From NCBI RefSeq assembly GCF_012584515.1, contig NZ_CP051461.1, positions 2,661,501-2,725,500 of the forward strand: a DNA stretch of 64,000 nt. Reading direction: 5' to 3'. This document shows, one piece after another, positions 35,619-43,846 of this stretch. The stretch comes from Polaromonas vacuolata (lineage in GTDB: Bacteria > Pseudomonadota > Gammaproteobacteria > Burkholderiales > Burkholderiaceae_C). The translations under genes and the position numbers were made by a program. The notes beneath the pieces are model-generated. The model had not been told where the DNA came from. It made no database searches and was given only the letters and a program-made list of their open reading frames with translations. Position 1 is the first letter of the stretch. Every line of letters starts with the position of its first letter.

Positions 35619-35903
35619 ATGAACCAAGCAACTTTTACTTTCAGAGTCGATGAAGGGCTAAAAGACGAGTTTTCCATAGCCGCAAAATCTCGCGATCGCA
35701 CCGGTGCACAGCTTTTGCGCGACTACATGCGCGACTTTGTTAGACAACAGCAAGAGGACAGCGAACATGACGCATTCATCCGGCGCGAAGTACAAATCGG
35801 ACTAAACGCGGCTAATGCCGGTGATGTGGTTTCAGCACAGGAAATCGAATCACAAGCAGCACAGTGGCGCGCACAAATGCAACGCAAGCTATCCGGCGTC
35901 TGA
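35619..35903 (+). CDS. Antitoxin of a type II toxin-antitoxin pair (CopG/RelB-like)
   Basis: The 94-residue protein starts with a ribbon-helix-helix type segment (ATFTFRVDEGLKDEFSIAAK), with a helical toxin-binding tail after residue 50. It should neutralise the adjacent toxin and repress the operon. It ends three bases before the toxin start. AAGGAA precedes the ATG. Confidence 0.85.
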   Translation: MNQATFTFRVDEGLKDEFSIAAKSRDRTGAQLLRDYMRDFVRQQQEDSEHDAFIRREVQIGLNAANAGDVVSAQEIESQAAQWRAQMQRKLSGV

Positions 35904-35906
35904 GTT

Positions 35907-36191
35907 GTGGAACTCGTTTGGACGCGGCCAGCACAGGCAGACCGAAAAACGATTCGCGAATTTATAGCAACCAGCAACCCAAGCGCCGCACTTAAGATCG
36001 ACAAACTTTTATCCGACAGATCAACGAGTCTGATTAATCACCCTGGCTTAGGACGACTCGGCAGACTACAGGGCACGCGCGAGCTTGTAGTGCATAACAA
36101 CTACATACTAATTTATGACGTAGTCAACGATCTCATTCGAGTACTGCGCGTGTTGCACGCAGCTAGGCAGTGGCCACCGATAAAAGATTGA
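35907..36191 (+). CDS. RelE/ParE-family toxin
   Basis: The 94-residue protein begins with GTG and reads ELVWTRPAQADRKTIREFIA, with HPGLGRLGRLQGTRELVV in the middle and YDVVNDLIRVLRVLHAARQW at the end, a typical ParE/RelE fold. ParE toxins poison gyrase and RelE toxins cut mRNA; the sequence fits ParE better, but the target is not certain. It follows its antitoxin closely. Confidence 0.88.
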   Translation: MELVWTRPAQADRKTIREFIATSNPSAALKIDKLLSDRSTSLINHPGLGRLGRLQGTRELVVHNNYILIYDVVNDLIRVLRVLHAARQWPPIKD

Positions 36192-36250
36192 TTTAATTAG
36201 CGTCAGCAATAAAGCCAATATTGATGATGGTTTGAGTGAACTGCAAAGCC

Positions 36251-37021
36251 TCAGACATCAGCTTTCACAGCAACCTTCACCCCAGCCCTAAGCTGCTTAG
36301 CCGGCAAACCTAGTTTTGGCAAACTGCGCTTGGTAGCGAGTACCAGCTCTATGTCTTCTCTTGCACCATCTATCAATACCAAAATAGCTTTTTCAGCTTT
36401 TAAGGGCTTGCGCGCGAGCACTGCATCTAGCACTGCGCGATGCAGCGGCAAAGACCGCGTTGGGCCATCTTTGCGACTGGTAGAGATCTCAAAACTAGTG
36501 CGTAGCAAAGCGCCCAAAACTTTACTCATTTGAATAATCATGCGATTGTGAGAGGCAATTAAAAGGCCTTGGTGAAAGCGCAAATCAAAGGTTACATAGT
36601 CGCCGCCAAACTTGACGGCATGCTCCATGCCTTCATAGGCCTGCGTAATACAGAGCAACTCTTGCGGCGTGGCGCGCTCAGCCGCTAGGCGCACAGCGGC
36701 GGGTTCAACGACGCGGCGCAGCTCTTGCAAATCACGTAAAAACTCGGGCGTAAAACCGGTCTTGGACTGCCAAGATACGACGTCTGGATCAAACCAATTC
36801 CACTCACTTTCGGGCAGCACCCGGGTACCCACTTTAGGCCCGGTGGTAATCAAGCCCTTGGCAATCAATGACTTAACAGCTTCGCGAATAACTGTTCGAC
36901 TGACACCGAGTTCTTCGCACAGCAAGGGCTCTGGTGGCAATGATTGGCCGGCATGATAACGCCCGTCAATGATGGCTTGACCAAGAAAATCAACCGTGTT
37001 GCCGTGAACATTTTTGATCAT
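36251..37021 (-). CDS. FadR-subfamily GntR regulator
   Basis: The 256-residue protein has an N-terminal winged helix-turn-helix (LPPEPLLCEELGVSRTVIRE, about residues 27-46) and a C-terminal all-helical FCD ligand domain with histidines (DLRFHQGLLIASHNRMI) that usually bind a metal and a carboxylate effector. It lies at the end of the minus-strand sugar gene set and probably controls it and the divergent dehydratase operon. A TGGTATGACCA palindrome at 43805 fits the FadR-subfamily site pattern. Confidence 0.9.
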   Translation of the reverse strand: MIKNVHGNTVDFLGQAIIDGRYHAGQSLPPEPLLCEELGVSRTVIREAVKSLIAKGLITTGPKVGTRVLPESEWNWFDPDVVSWQSKTGFTPEFLRDLQELRRVVEPAAVRLAAERATPQELLCITQAYEGMEHAVKFGGDYVTFDLRFHQGLLIASHNRMIIQMSKVLGALLRTSFEISTSRKDGPTRSLPLHRAVLDAVLARKPLKAEKAILVLIDGAREDIELVLATKRSLPKLGLPAKQLRAGVKVAVKADV

Positions 37022-37035
37022 AGGTTTTATCCGTT

Positions 37036-37416
37036 TTATCGCACAAACAAAGTCACCAAAGGGTCTGCGCCGCGCTGGCAGCTCCAGTGTCCGTGCACGC
37101 CAGCATCAAACACTGCACCTTCTGGCAAGGTATCAGCAGAATAGAAATGCTGGCCCGGCGTGAAAACGCGGGAACTCCCATCCGCTAAACCTATTTCCAT
37201 CTCACCGCCCAAAATAAAAACCCATTGCGCATGCGGTGAGCAGTGCGTCTGGCTACGAAAACCCACCGGACTGTGGCGCAGTTGCATGCCTGCTGAAGGC
37301 GTTAATTCAGACAGCATGGATTGCGGTGATCCGAGTGGCAAGGCAATCGATTCCTCGCGAAATTGGGCCCGGCCGTCAACGTCTGTATAAAGAACTATTT
37401 GTTTGAAAACACTCAC
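37036..37416 (-). CDS. Cupin-domain protein
   Basis: The 126-residue protein carries a single cupin barrel, with conserved segments HCSPHAQWVFILGGEMEIG (motif 1) and FTPGQHFYSADTLPEG (motif 2). Its role in the pathway is unknown; such proteins beside sugar-acid genes can be isomerases or binding proteins. It lies 14 bases from the FadR-like regulator on the same strand. Confidence 0.85.
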   Translation of the reverse strand: MSVFKQIVLYTDVDGRAQFREESIALPLGSPQSMLSELTPSAGMQLRHSPVGFRSQTHCSPHAQWVFILGGEMEIGLADGSSRVFTPGQHFYSADTLPEGAVFDAGVHGHWSCQRGADPLVTLFVR

Positions 37417-37541
37417 CTTGCGCTCCGCTTCAAAAATAATTTGACAAGAAAACCGTCACAAAAAAACACGGTATTTAGACGCTATTTTAAAGGCCTCACC
37501 AAATGTACCCAAAGCCCCCGCAAAACCAAGGCTGAAAACGG

Positions 37542-38309
37542 CTACAAGCTCGCCGTCATACCGCCGTCAACAAACAAAATATGGCCGTTGACAAAACTCG
37601 CTGCATCGCTAGAGAGAAACACCGCCGCACCCGAGAGTTCCGCCACATCGCCCCAACGTCGGCTAGGTGTACGGCCAATCAACCAATCATTAAAAACCGG
37701 GTCATTCACCAGTTTTTCAGTCAACTCAGTTTTAAAGTAACCCGGTGCCAAACCATTGCATTGCAAACCCAGCGGCCCCCAGTCCACCGCCATACCCTTG
37801 GTTAGCATTTTGGCCGCGCCCTTGCTGGCCATATAGGGCGCAGTGCCGGGCCGACCCAACTCACTTTGCACCGAGCAGATATTGATGATCTTGCCGCGAC
37901 CGCGTGGAATCATTTTTCGCGCCACGGCTTGGCCGACAAAAAACATGCTGTCTAAATTAGTCCGCATGATCTCGTGCCAATGCTCAACTTCAAAGTCTTG
38001 CAACGGCACTCGCCGCGTCATGCCAGCGTTGTTCACCAAAATATCAATCGCGCCTAATTCGTTTTCAATCTCATCAACTGCGAGTTGCACGGCGTGACTT
38101 TGCGTGACATCGAAAGCGCGAGTACTCACGCTCAAACCCTCGCTACGCAATTGAATGGCGGCTTTTTCTAGCTTGTCTAAATTGCGACCGTTAAGAATTA
38201 AGCGCGCGCCAGAGTGGCCAAGGCCGCGCGCTAGCGCAAAGCCAATGCCGCCGGAAGAGCCGGTAATCAAGGCCTGACGGCCGTCGAGTCTGAATGAGGG
38301 TGCGTTCAT
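37542..38309 (-). CDS. SDR oxidoreductase, gluconate 5-dehydrogenase-like
   Basis: The 255-residue short-chain dehydrogenase has the cofactor motif TGSSGGIGFALARGLG (residues 16-31), NNAGMTRR, and the catalytic Tyr-Lys in APYMASKGAAK. It should oxidise or reduce a sugar acid or polyol with NAD(P). It is two bases from the ABC ATPase gene and probably co-transcribed with the importer, which supports a catabolic role. Confidence 0.9.
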   Translation of the reverse strand: MNAPSFRLDGRQALITGSSGGIGFALARGLGHSGARLILNGRNLDKLEKAAIQLRSEGLSVSTRAFDVTQSHAVQLAVDEIENELGAIDILVNNAGMTRRVPLQDFEVEHWHEIMRTNLDSMFFVGQAVARKMIPRGRGKIINICSVQSELGRPGTAPYMASKGAAKMLTKGMAVDWGPLGLQCNGLAPGYFKTELTEKLVNDPVFNDWLIGRTPSRRWGDVAELSGAAVFLSSDAASFVNGHILFVDGGMTASL

Positions 38310-38311
38310 GC

Positions 38312-39382
38312 TTAGTCCAAACGAGCGGTAGTCTTGCCATCAAACACGTGGGTTTTAGCGCCATCGATTTCGAGAAAAATTTGGTCTTGTGGTTTAGCGT
38401 CGGTGCGGCCATGCAACACGACGACAAAGCGCGCATCGCCCACTTCAATGAGTAATTCAGTTTCAGCACCAGTGGGCTCCACCACTATGACTGTGGCCGG
38501 TATACCTTGCGCATTAAGCGACACCGTGATGTCGCTTGGCCGCACACCGAAATGCACTATCTGGCCATGCTCGCCTTGCGTTAAATTTGCTACCGTCCAC
38601 TGCTGGCCATGCGACTGAACCCAAATACGGCCATCGGCTTTATGCAGCACACCTTCAATCACATTCATAGAGGGCGAGCCAATAAATTGCGCGACGAATA
38701 AATTTCCCGGTCGGTCAAACAGTTCTAGCGGCGTGCCAATTTGCTCAACGATGCCGTCGTGCATCACCACAATCCTGTCTGCCATGGTCATGGCTTCTAT
38801 CTGATCGTGGGTGACATATACCGTGGTGGTCTTGAGGCGGTAGTGCAAATCCTTAATCTCGGCGCGCATGGCAACCCGCAATTTAGCGTCAAGATTGGAC
38901 AACGGCTCATCAAATAAAAATACCTTGGGGTCGCGCACAATCGCTCTACCCATGGCGACGCGCTGACGCTGACCGCCAGAGAGTTCTCGCGGAAAGCGTT
39001 CAAGCAGCGGATCGAGATTGAGAATGCGCGCTGCATCGCCCACGCGCTTATCCGTCAAGGCTTTATCAGCCTTGCGCAATTTCAAACTAAAAGCCATGTT
39101 GTCGCGCACTGTCATGTGGGGGTAGAGCGCATAGCTCTGGAACACCATGGCGATGTCGCGATCTTTAGAATCCAAGTCGTTAATTAATTTGTCATCGATG
39201 GCGATTTCGCCGCCGCTGATTTCTTCAAGACCGGCCAACATGCGCAGCAGCGTCGACTTGCCGCATCCAGAAGGCCCGACCAAAACGACGAACTCACCGT
39301 CAGCGATGTCAAAAGAAATGCCGTGAATAATCTTGGTTTTTCCATACGATTTTTCGATATTGCGAAATGAAACAGATGCCAT
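38312..39382 (-). CDS. Carbohydrate ABC transporter ATP-binding protein (UgpC/MalK-like)
   Basis: The 356-residue ATPase has GPSGCGKST (Walker A), [14 protein letters not shown] (signature), [12 protein letters not shown] (Walker B) and a C-terminal regulatory TOBE domain from about residue 240. It drives the MalFG-like permeases encoded upstream. Confidence 0.95.
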   Translation of the reverse strand: MASVSFRNIEKSYGKTKIIHGISFDIADGEFVVLVGPSGCGKSTLLRMLAGLEEISGGEIAIDDKLINDLDSKDRDIAMVFQSYALYPHMTVRDNMAFSLKLRKADKALTDKRVGDAARILNLDPLLERFPRELSGGQRQRVAMGRAIVRDPKVFLFDEPLSNLDAKLRVAMRAEIKDLHYRLKTTTVYVTHDQIEAMTMADRIVVMHDGIVEQIGTPLELFDRPGNLFVAQFIGSPSMNVIEGVLHKADGRIWVQSHGQQWTVANLTQGEHGQIVHFGVRPSDITVSLNAQGIPATVIVVEPTGAETELLIEVGDARFVVVLHGRTDAKPQDQIFLEIDGAKTHVFDGKTTARLD

Positions 39383-39400
39383 GAAGTACTCGCTTTCGAA

Positions 39401-40255
39401 TCAGCTTTTGACAGCGCCAGCGGTCAAGCCGGACACCATATAACGTTTAAAGGTGTAGTAAATCGCCGCTGGAGGCAGGGCGTAAATCAGTCCGGTCGCC
39501 ATGAGTAGTTCCCAAGGTGAATCGTCAGCCGACAAAAAGCTGCCCAGAGCCACGCCTAAAGTGACGCTCTTGTCATTCGATAACAATAAAAAAGCGTAGA
39601 GGTATTCATTCCAAGCCAGCAGTAGCGAGTAAGTGCCCACCGCAACTAAGGACGGCACCATAAGCGGTAAGTAAACCAGCCGAAACAATTGCAAAGGGGA
39701 AGCGCCATCCATCATGGCAGCCTCGTCAAGCTCATAAGGCAGTTTGTCTGACGCCTGCTTGAGCACCCAAATACAGTAAGGCGTGGCAATAGTCACCATG
39801 GCCAAAATCAAAGCCCACTGACTGCCCAACATGCCGTAGTTACCCATGGTTTTATACATGGGCACAGCCAGAAAAGCAGCCGGAATAAAGTAAGTCAGCA
39901 AGGCCAAATTCATCACTGTGCGGCCACCGCGCACCTTGAGCCGGCTAATTGCAAAAGCCGCTGCAGTGGCGATGAATAGCGTGATCACGCCAACCGCGAC
40001 CGCAATAAAAAGTGAGTTCCACATCTGCAACCAGAAGTGATTGAGGTAGTGATGTTTTTGCATGAACACGACCTCAAAATTATCCAGCGTTGGCGACTTT
40101 GGCCAGATGCGGCCTGAGGTCGCGGTGTCGCGCGGTGAGATCGCAAACAAGAACAAATGGTAGAGCGGAATCATTGTCCAGATCAGCAGCGGTATGCCAA
40201 TCAAGAGCAACTTAGCTTCCGTTGTGACGGCCTTAAGGGTGATAGATTTTTTCAT
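39401..40255 (-). CDS. Carbohydrate ABC transporter permease (MalG-like)
   Basis: The 284-residue protein has six membrane segments and the coupling motif DEAAMMDGASPLQLFRLVYL, typical of MalG-type permeases. The start overlaps the end of the MalF-like gene by four bases. Confidence 0.94.
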   Translation of the reverse strand: MKKSITLKAVTTEAKLLLIGIPLLIWTMIPLYHLFLFAISPRDTATSGRIWPKSPTLDNFEVVFMQKHHYLNHFWLQMWNSLFIAVAVGVITLFIATAAAFAISRLKVRGGRTVMNLALLTYFIPAAFLAVPMYKTMGNYGMLGSQWALILAMVTIATPYCIWVLKQASDKLPYELDEAAMMDGASPLQLFRLVYLPLMVPSLVAVGTYSLLLAWNEYLYAFLLLSNDKSVTLGVALGSFLSADDSPWELLMATGLIYALPPAAIYYTFKRYMVSGLTAGAVKS

Positions 40256-41124
40256 TTCGACAACCGTTTCATCATGAAATACATCAGCGGCGCAATCAAA
40301 GGTACGGCTACCACGATAGACGCCATCGCCAGATCGACTTGGTCAAGCCGCAAATAACGAATACCCAGTGTTGCCAACACATGCGTCAAATCGGCTGGGC
40401 CGCCACCGGTTAGCAGGTAAACACTGTTGAAATCACCCAGTGTCCAAATCATGGACAAAATAGTCGAGGTGAGATAAATGGTGCGCATCGATGGCCAAGT
40501 AATGAACTTGAATTTTTGCCAGTTAGACGCGCCGTCAACCGATGCGGCTTCATATTGCTCGGCCGGAATCGACATACGTGCGGCAACCAAAATCAACGTC
40601 CAAAACGGCAGCGATTTCCAGATGTGCATCAGCATGGCAAAGATCAAAGCCAGCGTCGGATCGTTCAGCCAGTTCGGTCCATCTAAGCCGGTCAGGTTGT
40701 AAATCATGGTGTTGATCACGCCCCACTCGGGGTTGAGCATGAAACGCACCGACAAAATCGTCGGTATCGAGGGCACGGCCCACGGCAGGATAAACAGCAG
40801 CGAGAGCCATTTAATCCAAGCGCGTTTTTGCACAAAAAAACCAGATAAAAGCAGTGCCACCGCCATTTTTATATTGATGGCGACGAGCAGAAAAATAATC
40901 GTGTTGATCAGACTGCGGAAAAAAATCGGATCTTCAAACAAGGCCTCGTAACTCGCCGGATGGCGCGCCAACCAAAGACCGTAGCCGACCGGATAAACCA
41001 CAAAAATCAGAAACAACAATAGATAAGGCACGACCAATACCAGACCCCAGAACTCCCAGGATGTCATGGCTTTTTTGGCACGCACAAGAGGTGCGGCTGG
41101 CGCAGAAATGGTGAGAGTACTCAT
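40252..41124 (-). CDS. Carbohydrate ABC transporter permease (MalF-like)
   Basis: The 290-residue protein has six membrane segments and the EQYEAASVDGASNWQKFKFI coupling loop. It partners the MalG-like protein. A stem-loop lies in the 156-base gap before it, after the binding-protein gene. Confidence 0.94.
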   Translation of the reverse strand: MSTLTISAPAAPLVRAKKAMTSWEFWGLVLVVPYLLLFLIFVVYPVGYGLWLARHPASYEALFEDPIFFRSLINTIIFLLVAINIKMAVALLLSGFFVQKRAWIKWLSLLFILPWAVPSIPTILSVRFMLNPEWGVINTMIYNLTGLDGPNWLNDPTLALIFAMLMHIWKSLPFWTLILVAARMSIPAEQYEAASVDGASNWQKFKFITWPSMRTIYLTSTILSMIWTLGDFNSVYLLTGGGPADLTHVLATLGIRYLRLDQVDLAMASIVVAVPLIAPLMYFMMKRLSK

Positions 41125-41164
41125 GACATCATGTGGTTTGGAGAAAGATCAAAAGTCTCCGCTC

Positions 41165-41193
41165 AAGCTGCCCGACATTGCGTTGGGCAGCTT
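41165..41193 (-). other. Intercistronic stem-loop between binding protein and permease genes
   Basis: AAGCTGCCC (41165-41173) and GGGCAGCTT (41185-41193) form a perfect 9-bp stem with an 11-base loop. In many sugar importer operons such a hairpin stabilises the binding-protein mRNA and reduces read-through to the membrane genes. Confidence 0.7.
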
Positions 41194-41280
41194 GGGAGTC
41201 GTGAAAAAACTAGCGATTTATTTACCACTACCAGCGCTCAAACTGGCGCAAGAAGTGACGCACAAACTATCGCTATGGGC

Positions 41281-42654
41281 TTAACCCGCGACCGCTTTGA
41301 TACGGGCAATCATTTCGTCAACTGCCTTATCAACCGGCACTTTTTCACTCACCACACGGTTCATGGCTTTGGCCCAAACGTTCTCATTATTGAGAATTGT
41401 GAATTTGTAGTTCTTGGTGAACTCAAACGGTACGGTACCGGCCGCGTACTGCGCATGCACGGCTTTGCGGTGAACGTCTTCCATCCAAAACGGGCTAGCT
41501 TGTCCGACCTTGGTGACCGGGAACCAACGGCCTAATGAGCCTTCAACATAGGGCGTGAGGTTGATCTCGTTCATGAAGAACTGCACAAACTCTTTAGCCC
41601 TTGGCTTGTTTTTAGAATCAGTGAACACCACGCCAGTTTTGATCGCCGTGCGGTAAATCATTTTGCTGCCATCGGGTTTGCTTGGAAAACCTGCGGTTGC
41701 AATCTGCTCGTAATAAGCCTTTTTACCTTTTGCACGGTCTTCAGCGCTTAAAGAAGTGTTGTTCGCATCATCCAACCACTTAGCGGCGATAGAGATCGTC
41801 GCGTTGTGCGTCATGATGGTTGTGCGGTTGTGAAACGCGACATTGTTGTCCGGGTCTTTCCAACTCGTCGACGACGGTGGTGTGCAACCATTGATGTAAG
41901 GCGCGGTGTAGTCTTTTAGCGCTGAGATTAAACCGGCTCTAACCTTAGGATCATCGACTGTGAGTTTGCCATTGGCGTCAACCATCTTGACGTTGTAAGC
42001 ATCCGCAAAAGTCAGGAAAGAATAAAAGGAATCCGATGAATCTACGCCCATGGGCTGACCGATACCAAAGGTGCGGTTGCCGCTGGCTTTGCGATGCGCC
42101 GGCTGAGCCTTGTTGCACCAAAATGACCAATACTCGTTCCAAGTTTTGGGAATGTCGGATTCCTTCAAACCCGCCTCAGTCAACATGTCACGCCAGTACT
42201 GAATGTGCATGGTCTGCTGCTTCATAGGGAAGGAGTAGTAAGCACGCTTTTTAGTCACGTCGTTATAGAGATAAGTGGTCTCTAATGTGTTGGGCGTGAA
42301 GTTAGCCTTGAGAGGCACCAACACATCGCTCAAGTCTTCCAATTTTCCTTCATACGCCCATTTAGCCGCGACTTGAAAATCAAAGGTATCGCCATATGCC
42401 ACGTCAGGTGGATTTTTTGAATCCAGCGCTGCAACGGTTTTTGGAATCATGTCCTGTATCGGGTACTGGGACAGCTCGACTTTGACGTTTGTTTTGGCTT
42501 CAAACTTTTTAATCACGTCATAAAGCGCAGCGTCTTCGGCCTTGTAAAAACCTTTGACCCACCAGACGGTGAGTTTTTCTTGTGCGCTGACTTGTCCAGC
42601 GACTAACAAGCCTGCGGCGAGCATCGCAGCGGTGAGAATTGTCTTGGGATTCAT
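41281..42654 (-). CDS. Sugar ABC transporter substrate-binding protein
   Basis: The 457-residue protein has a signal peptide (MNPKTILTAAMLAAGLLVAG, cleavage near VSAQ) and the family 1 extracellular binding fold (LTVWWVKGFYKAEDAALYD). It delivers the ligand to the MalFG-like permease. The ligand is not known; the neighbouring DgoK/DgoA genes suggest galactose, galactonate or a similar compound. It is the first gene of the importer set on the minus strand. Confidence 0.93.
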   Translation of the reverse strand: MNPKTILTAAMLAAGLLVAGQVSAQEKLTVWWVKGFYKAEDAALYDVIKKFEAKTNVKVELSQYPIQDMIPKTVAALDSKNPPDVAYGDTFDFQVAAKWAYEGKLEDLSDVLVPLKANFTPNTLETTYLYNDVTKKRAYYSFPMKQQTMHIQYWRDMLTEAGLKESDIPKTWNEYWSFWCNKAQPAHRKASGNRTFGIGQPMGVDSSDSFYSFLTFADAYNVKMVDANGKLTVDDPKVRAGLISALKDYTAPYINGCTPPSSTSWKDPDNNVAFHNRTTIMTHNATISIAAKWLDDANNTSLSAEDRAKGKKAYYEQIATAGFPSKPDGSKMIYRTAIKTGVVFTDSKNKPRAKEFVQFFMNEINLTPYVEGSLGRWFPVTKVGQASPFWMEDVHRKAVHAQYAAGTVPFEFTKNYKFTILNNENVWAKAMNRVVSEKVPVDKAVDEMIARIKAVAG

Positions 42655-42727
42655 AATTTTTTGTCTCCTTAACAGATTGATTGGCTAGTGCAAAAAAACC
42701 GATGCCACGCAAACTAATGGCCTGCTT

Positions 42728-42737
42728 ATCATATGAT
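42728..42737. promoter_or_regulatory. ATCATATGAT palindrome upstream of the binding-protein gene
   Basis: A perfect 10-bp palindrome lies about 75 bases upstream of the binding-protein start, a fitting place for a GntR or similar regulator, but it is short and could occur by chance. Confidence 0.35.
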
Positions 42738-42782
42738 GATTGAATCTTTTATTCTTCTAAGGAAAACCCGCATTTTTTTAAG

Positions 42783-43787
42783 TTAAAGCATCTCAGGAAT
42801 TGCACTTAAAAGTGGAGAACCCAGATAGTGAGCGCCTAAATTAGCCACGGCTAAATCAGCCATTGCCTGCCGCGTTTGAATCGTTGCGCTAGCCATATGC
42901 GGGGTAAGCACTACGTTATCCATTAACAGCAAGGCGGCAAGCGGTCGGGGTTCAGCCTCAAACACATCTAAGCCAGCACCGGCAATTACGCCGTTTTCAA
43001 GCGCAGAAACTAAGGCTGCCTCGTCGACCACTGAGCCGCGCGCCACGTTAATCAAATAGCCTTCTGAACCCAATGCGGCAAGCACCTCGGCGTTGACCAA
43101 ATGCTGGGTTGCAGAGCCACCCGGCGTGATGAGAATTAAAAAATCAACCGCCTTGGCCAGATGCAACGTGTCGGGAAAATACGCATAAGAAAGGTTAGAT
43201 TTTTGGCTGCGTGCGGTGTAGGCAATCGACATACCAAAAGCCGCAGCGCGGTTAGCAATGGCTTGACCGATGCGGCCCAAACCGACTATGCCCAAACGCG
43301 CACCCGAGACCTTGCGCGCCAGCGGCATAGCACCTTCTTTGGCCCAACGGCCGGCACGCACATACTGGTCGGCTTGCGGAATGCGCCTAGCCACAGACAG
43401 CATCAGACCGATGGCTAAGTCAGCGACTTCGTCATTCAAAACGCCGGGTGTATGCGTGACCGCAATCTTGCGCTGCAGCGCAGACTCAACATCGACACCG
43501 TCGTAGCCCACACCCATGATGGAGATAATTTCTAGCGCGGGCAAACGCGCTAACAGCGCGTCGGGTACTTTGGACTCACCACCGCCGACGATGGCGGTTA
43601 TTGAGCCGGCTATTTTGTCAAACGCCGCTGTGTCGGTTTCATGCAAACGTTCATGCACGTCATAGTGTTCCTGCAATGGCGCGAGAAAAAAAGGCGCCAG
43701 CTTTGAGACCGCCAGCAGTTGCGGGCGGGGCCGCGATGAGGGTAGCAACGAGGATGTCAAATCAACTCCTAAAGTCATGGTTTTCAC
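42783..43787 (-). CDS. D-isomer 2-hydroxyacid dehydrogenase
   Basis: The 334-residue enzyme has the NAD-binding motif GLGRIGQAIANRAAAFG (about residues 170-186), the Arg in VARGSVVDE, the Glu in AGLDVFEAEPRP and the His in LTPHMASAT, so the catalytic triad is complete. It may reduce 2-keto acids such as glyoxylate, hydroxypyruvate or a 2-keto-sugar acid. It is divergent from the dehydratase operon. Several membrane-free family members of this length act in sugar-acid pathways. Confidence 0.92.
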   Translation of the reverse strand: MKTMTLGVDLTSSLLPSSRPRPQLLAVSKLAPFFLAPLQEHYDVHERLHETDTAAFDKIAGSITAIVGGGESKVPDALLARLPALEIISIMGVGYDGVDVESALQRKIAVTHTPGVLNDEVADLAIGLMLSVARRIPQADQYVRAGRWAKEGAMPLARKVSGARLGIVGLGRIGQAIANRAAAFGMSIAYTARSQKSNLSYAYFPDTLHLAKAVDFLILITPGGSATQHLVNAEVLAALGSEGYLINVARGSVVDEAALVSALENGVIAGAGLDVFEAEPRPLAALLLMDNVVLTPHMASATIQTRQAMADLAVANLGAHYLGSPLLSAIPEML

Positions 43788-43804
43788 TAAGCTTAAAAGT
43801 TCAA

Positions 43805-43815
43805 TGGTATGACCA
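43805..43815. promoter_or_regulatory. TGGTATGACCA, FadR-family operator candidate
   Basis: This is a perfect TGGTNNNACCA palindrome, the pattern bound by FadR-subfamily GntR proteins. It lies 18 bases after the start of the hydroxyacid dehydrogenase and 31 before the dehydratase ATG, so it could control both divergent operons. The GntR gene at 36251-37021 is the obvious candidate. Confidence 0.6.
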
Positions 43816-43846
43816 TAATACGTTTGATTATTTAAGGATTTTCCCT

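Noticed and set aside
43601..43846. Upstream extension of the dehydratase frame
   Set aside because: It covers the divergent hydroxyacid dehydrogenase start; the ATG at 43847 has a ribosome site and fits the family.
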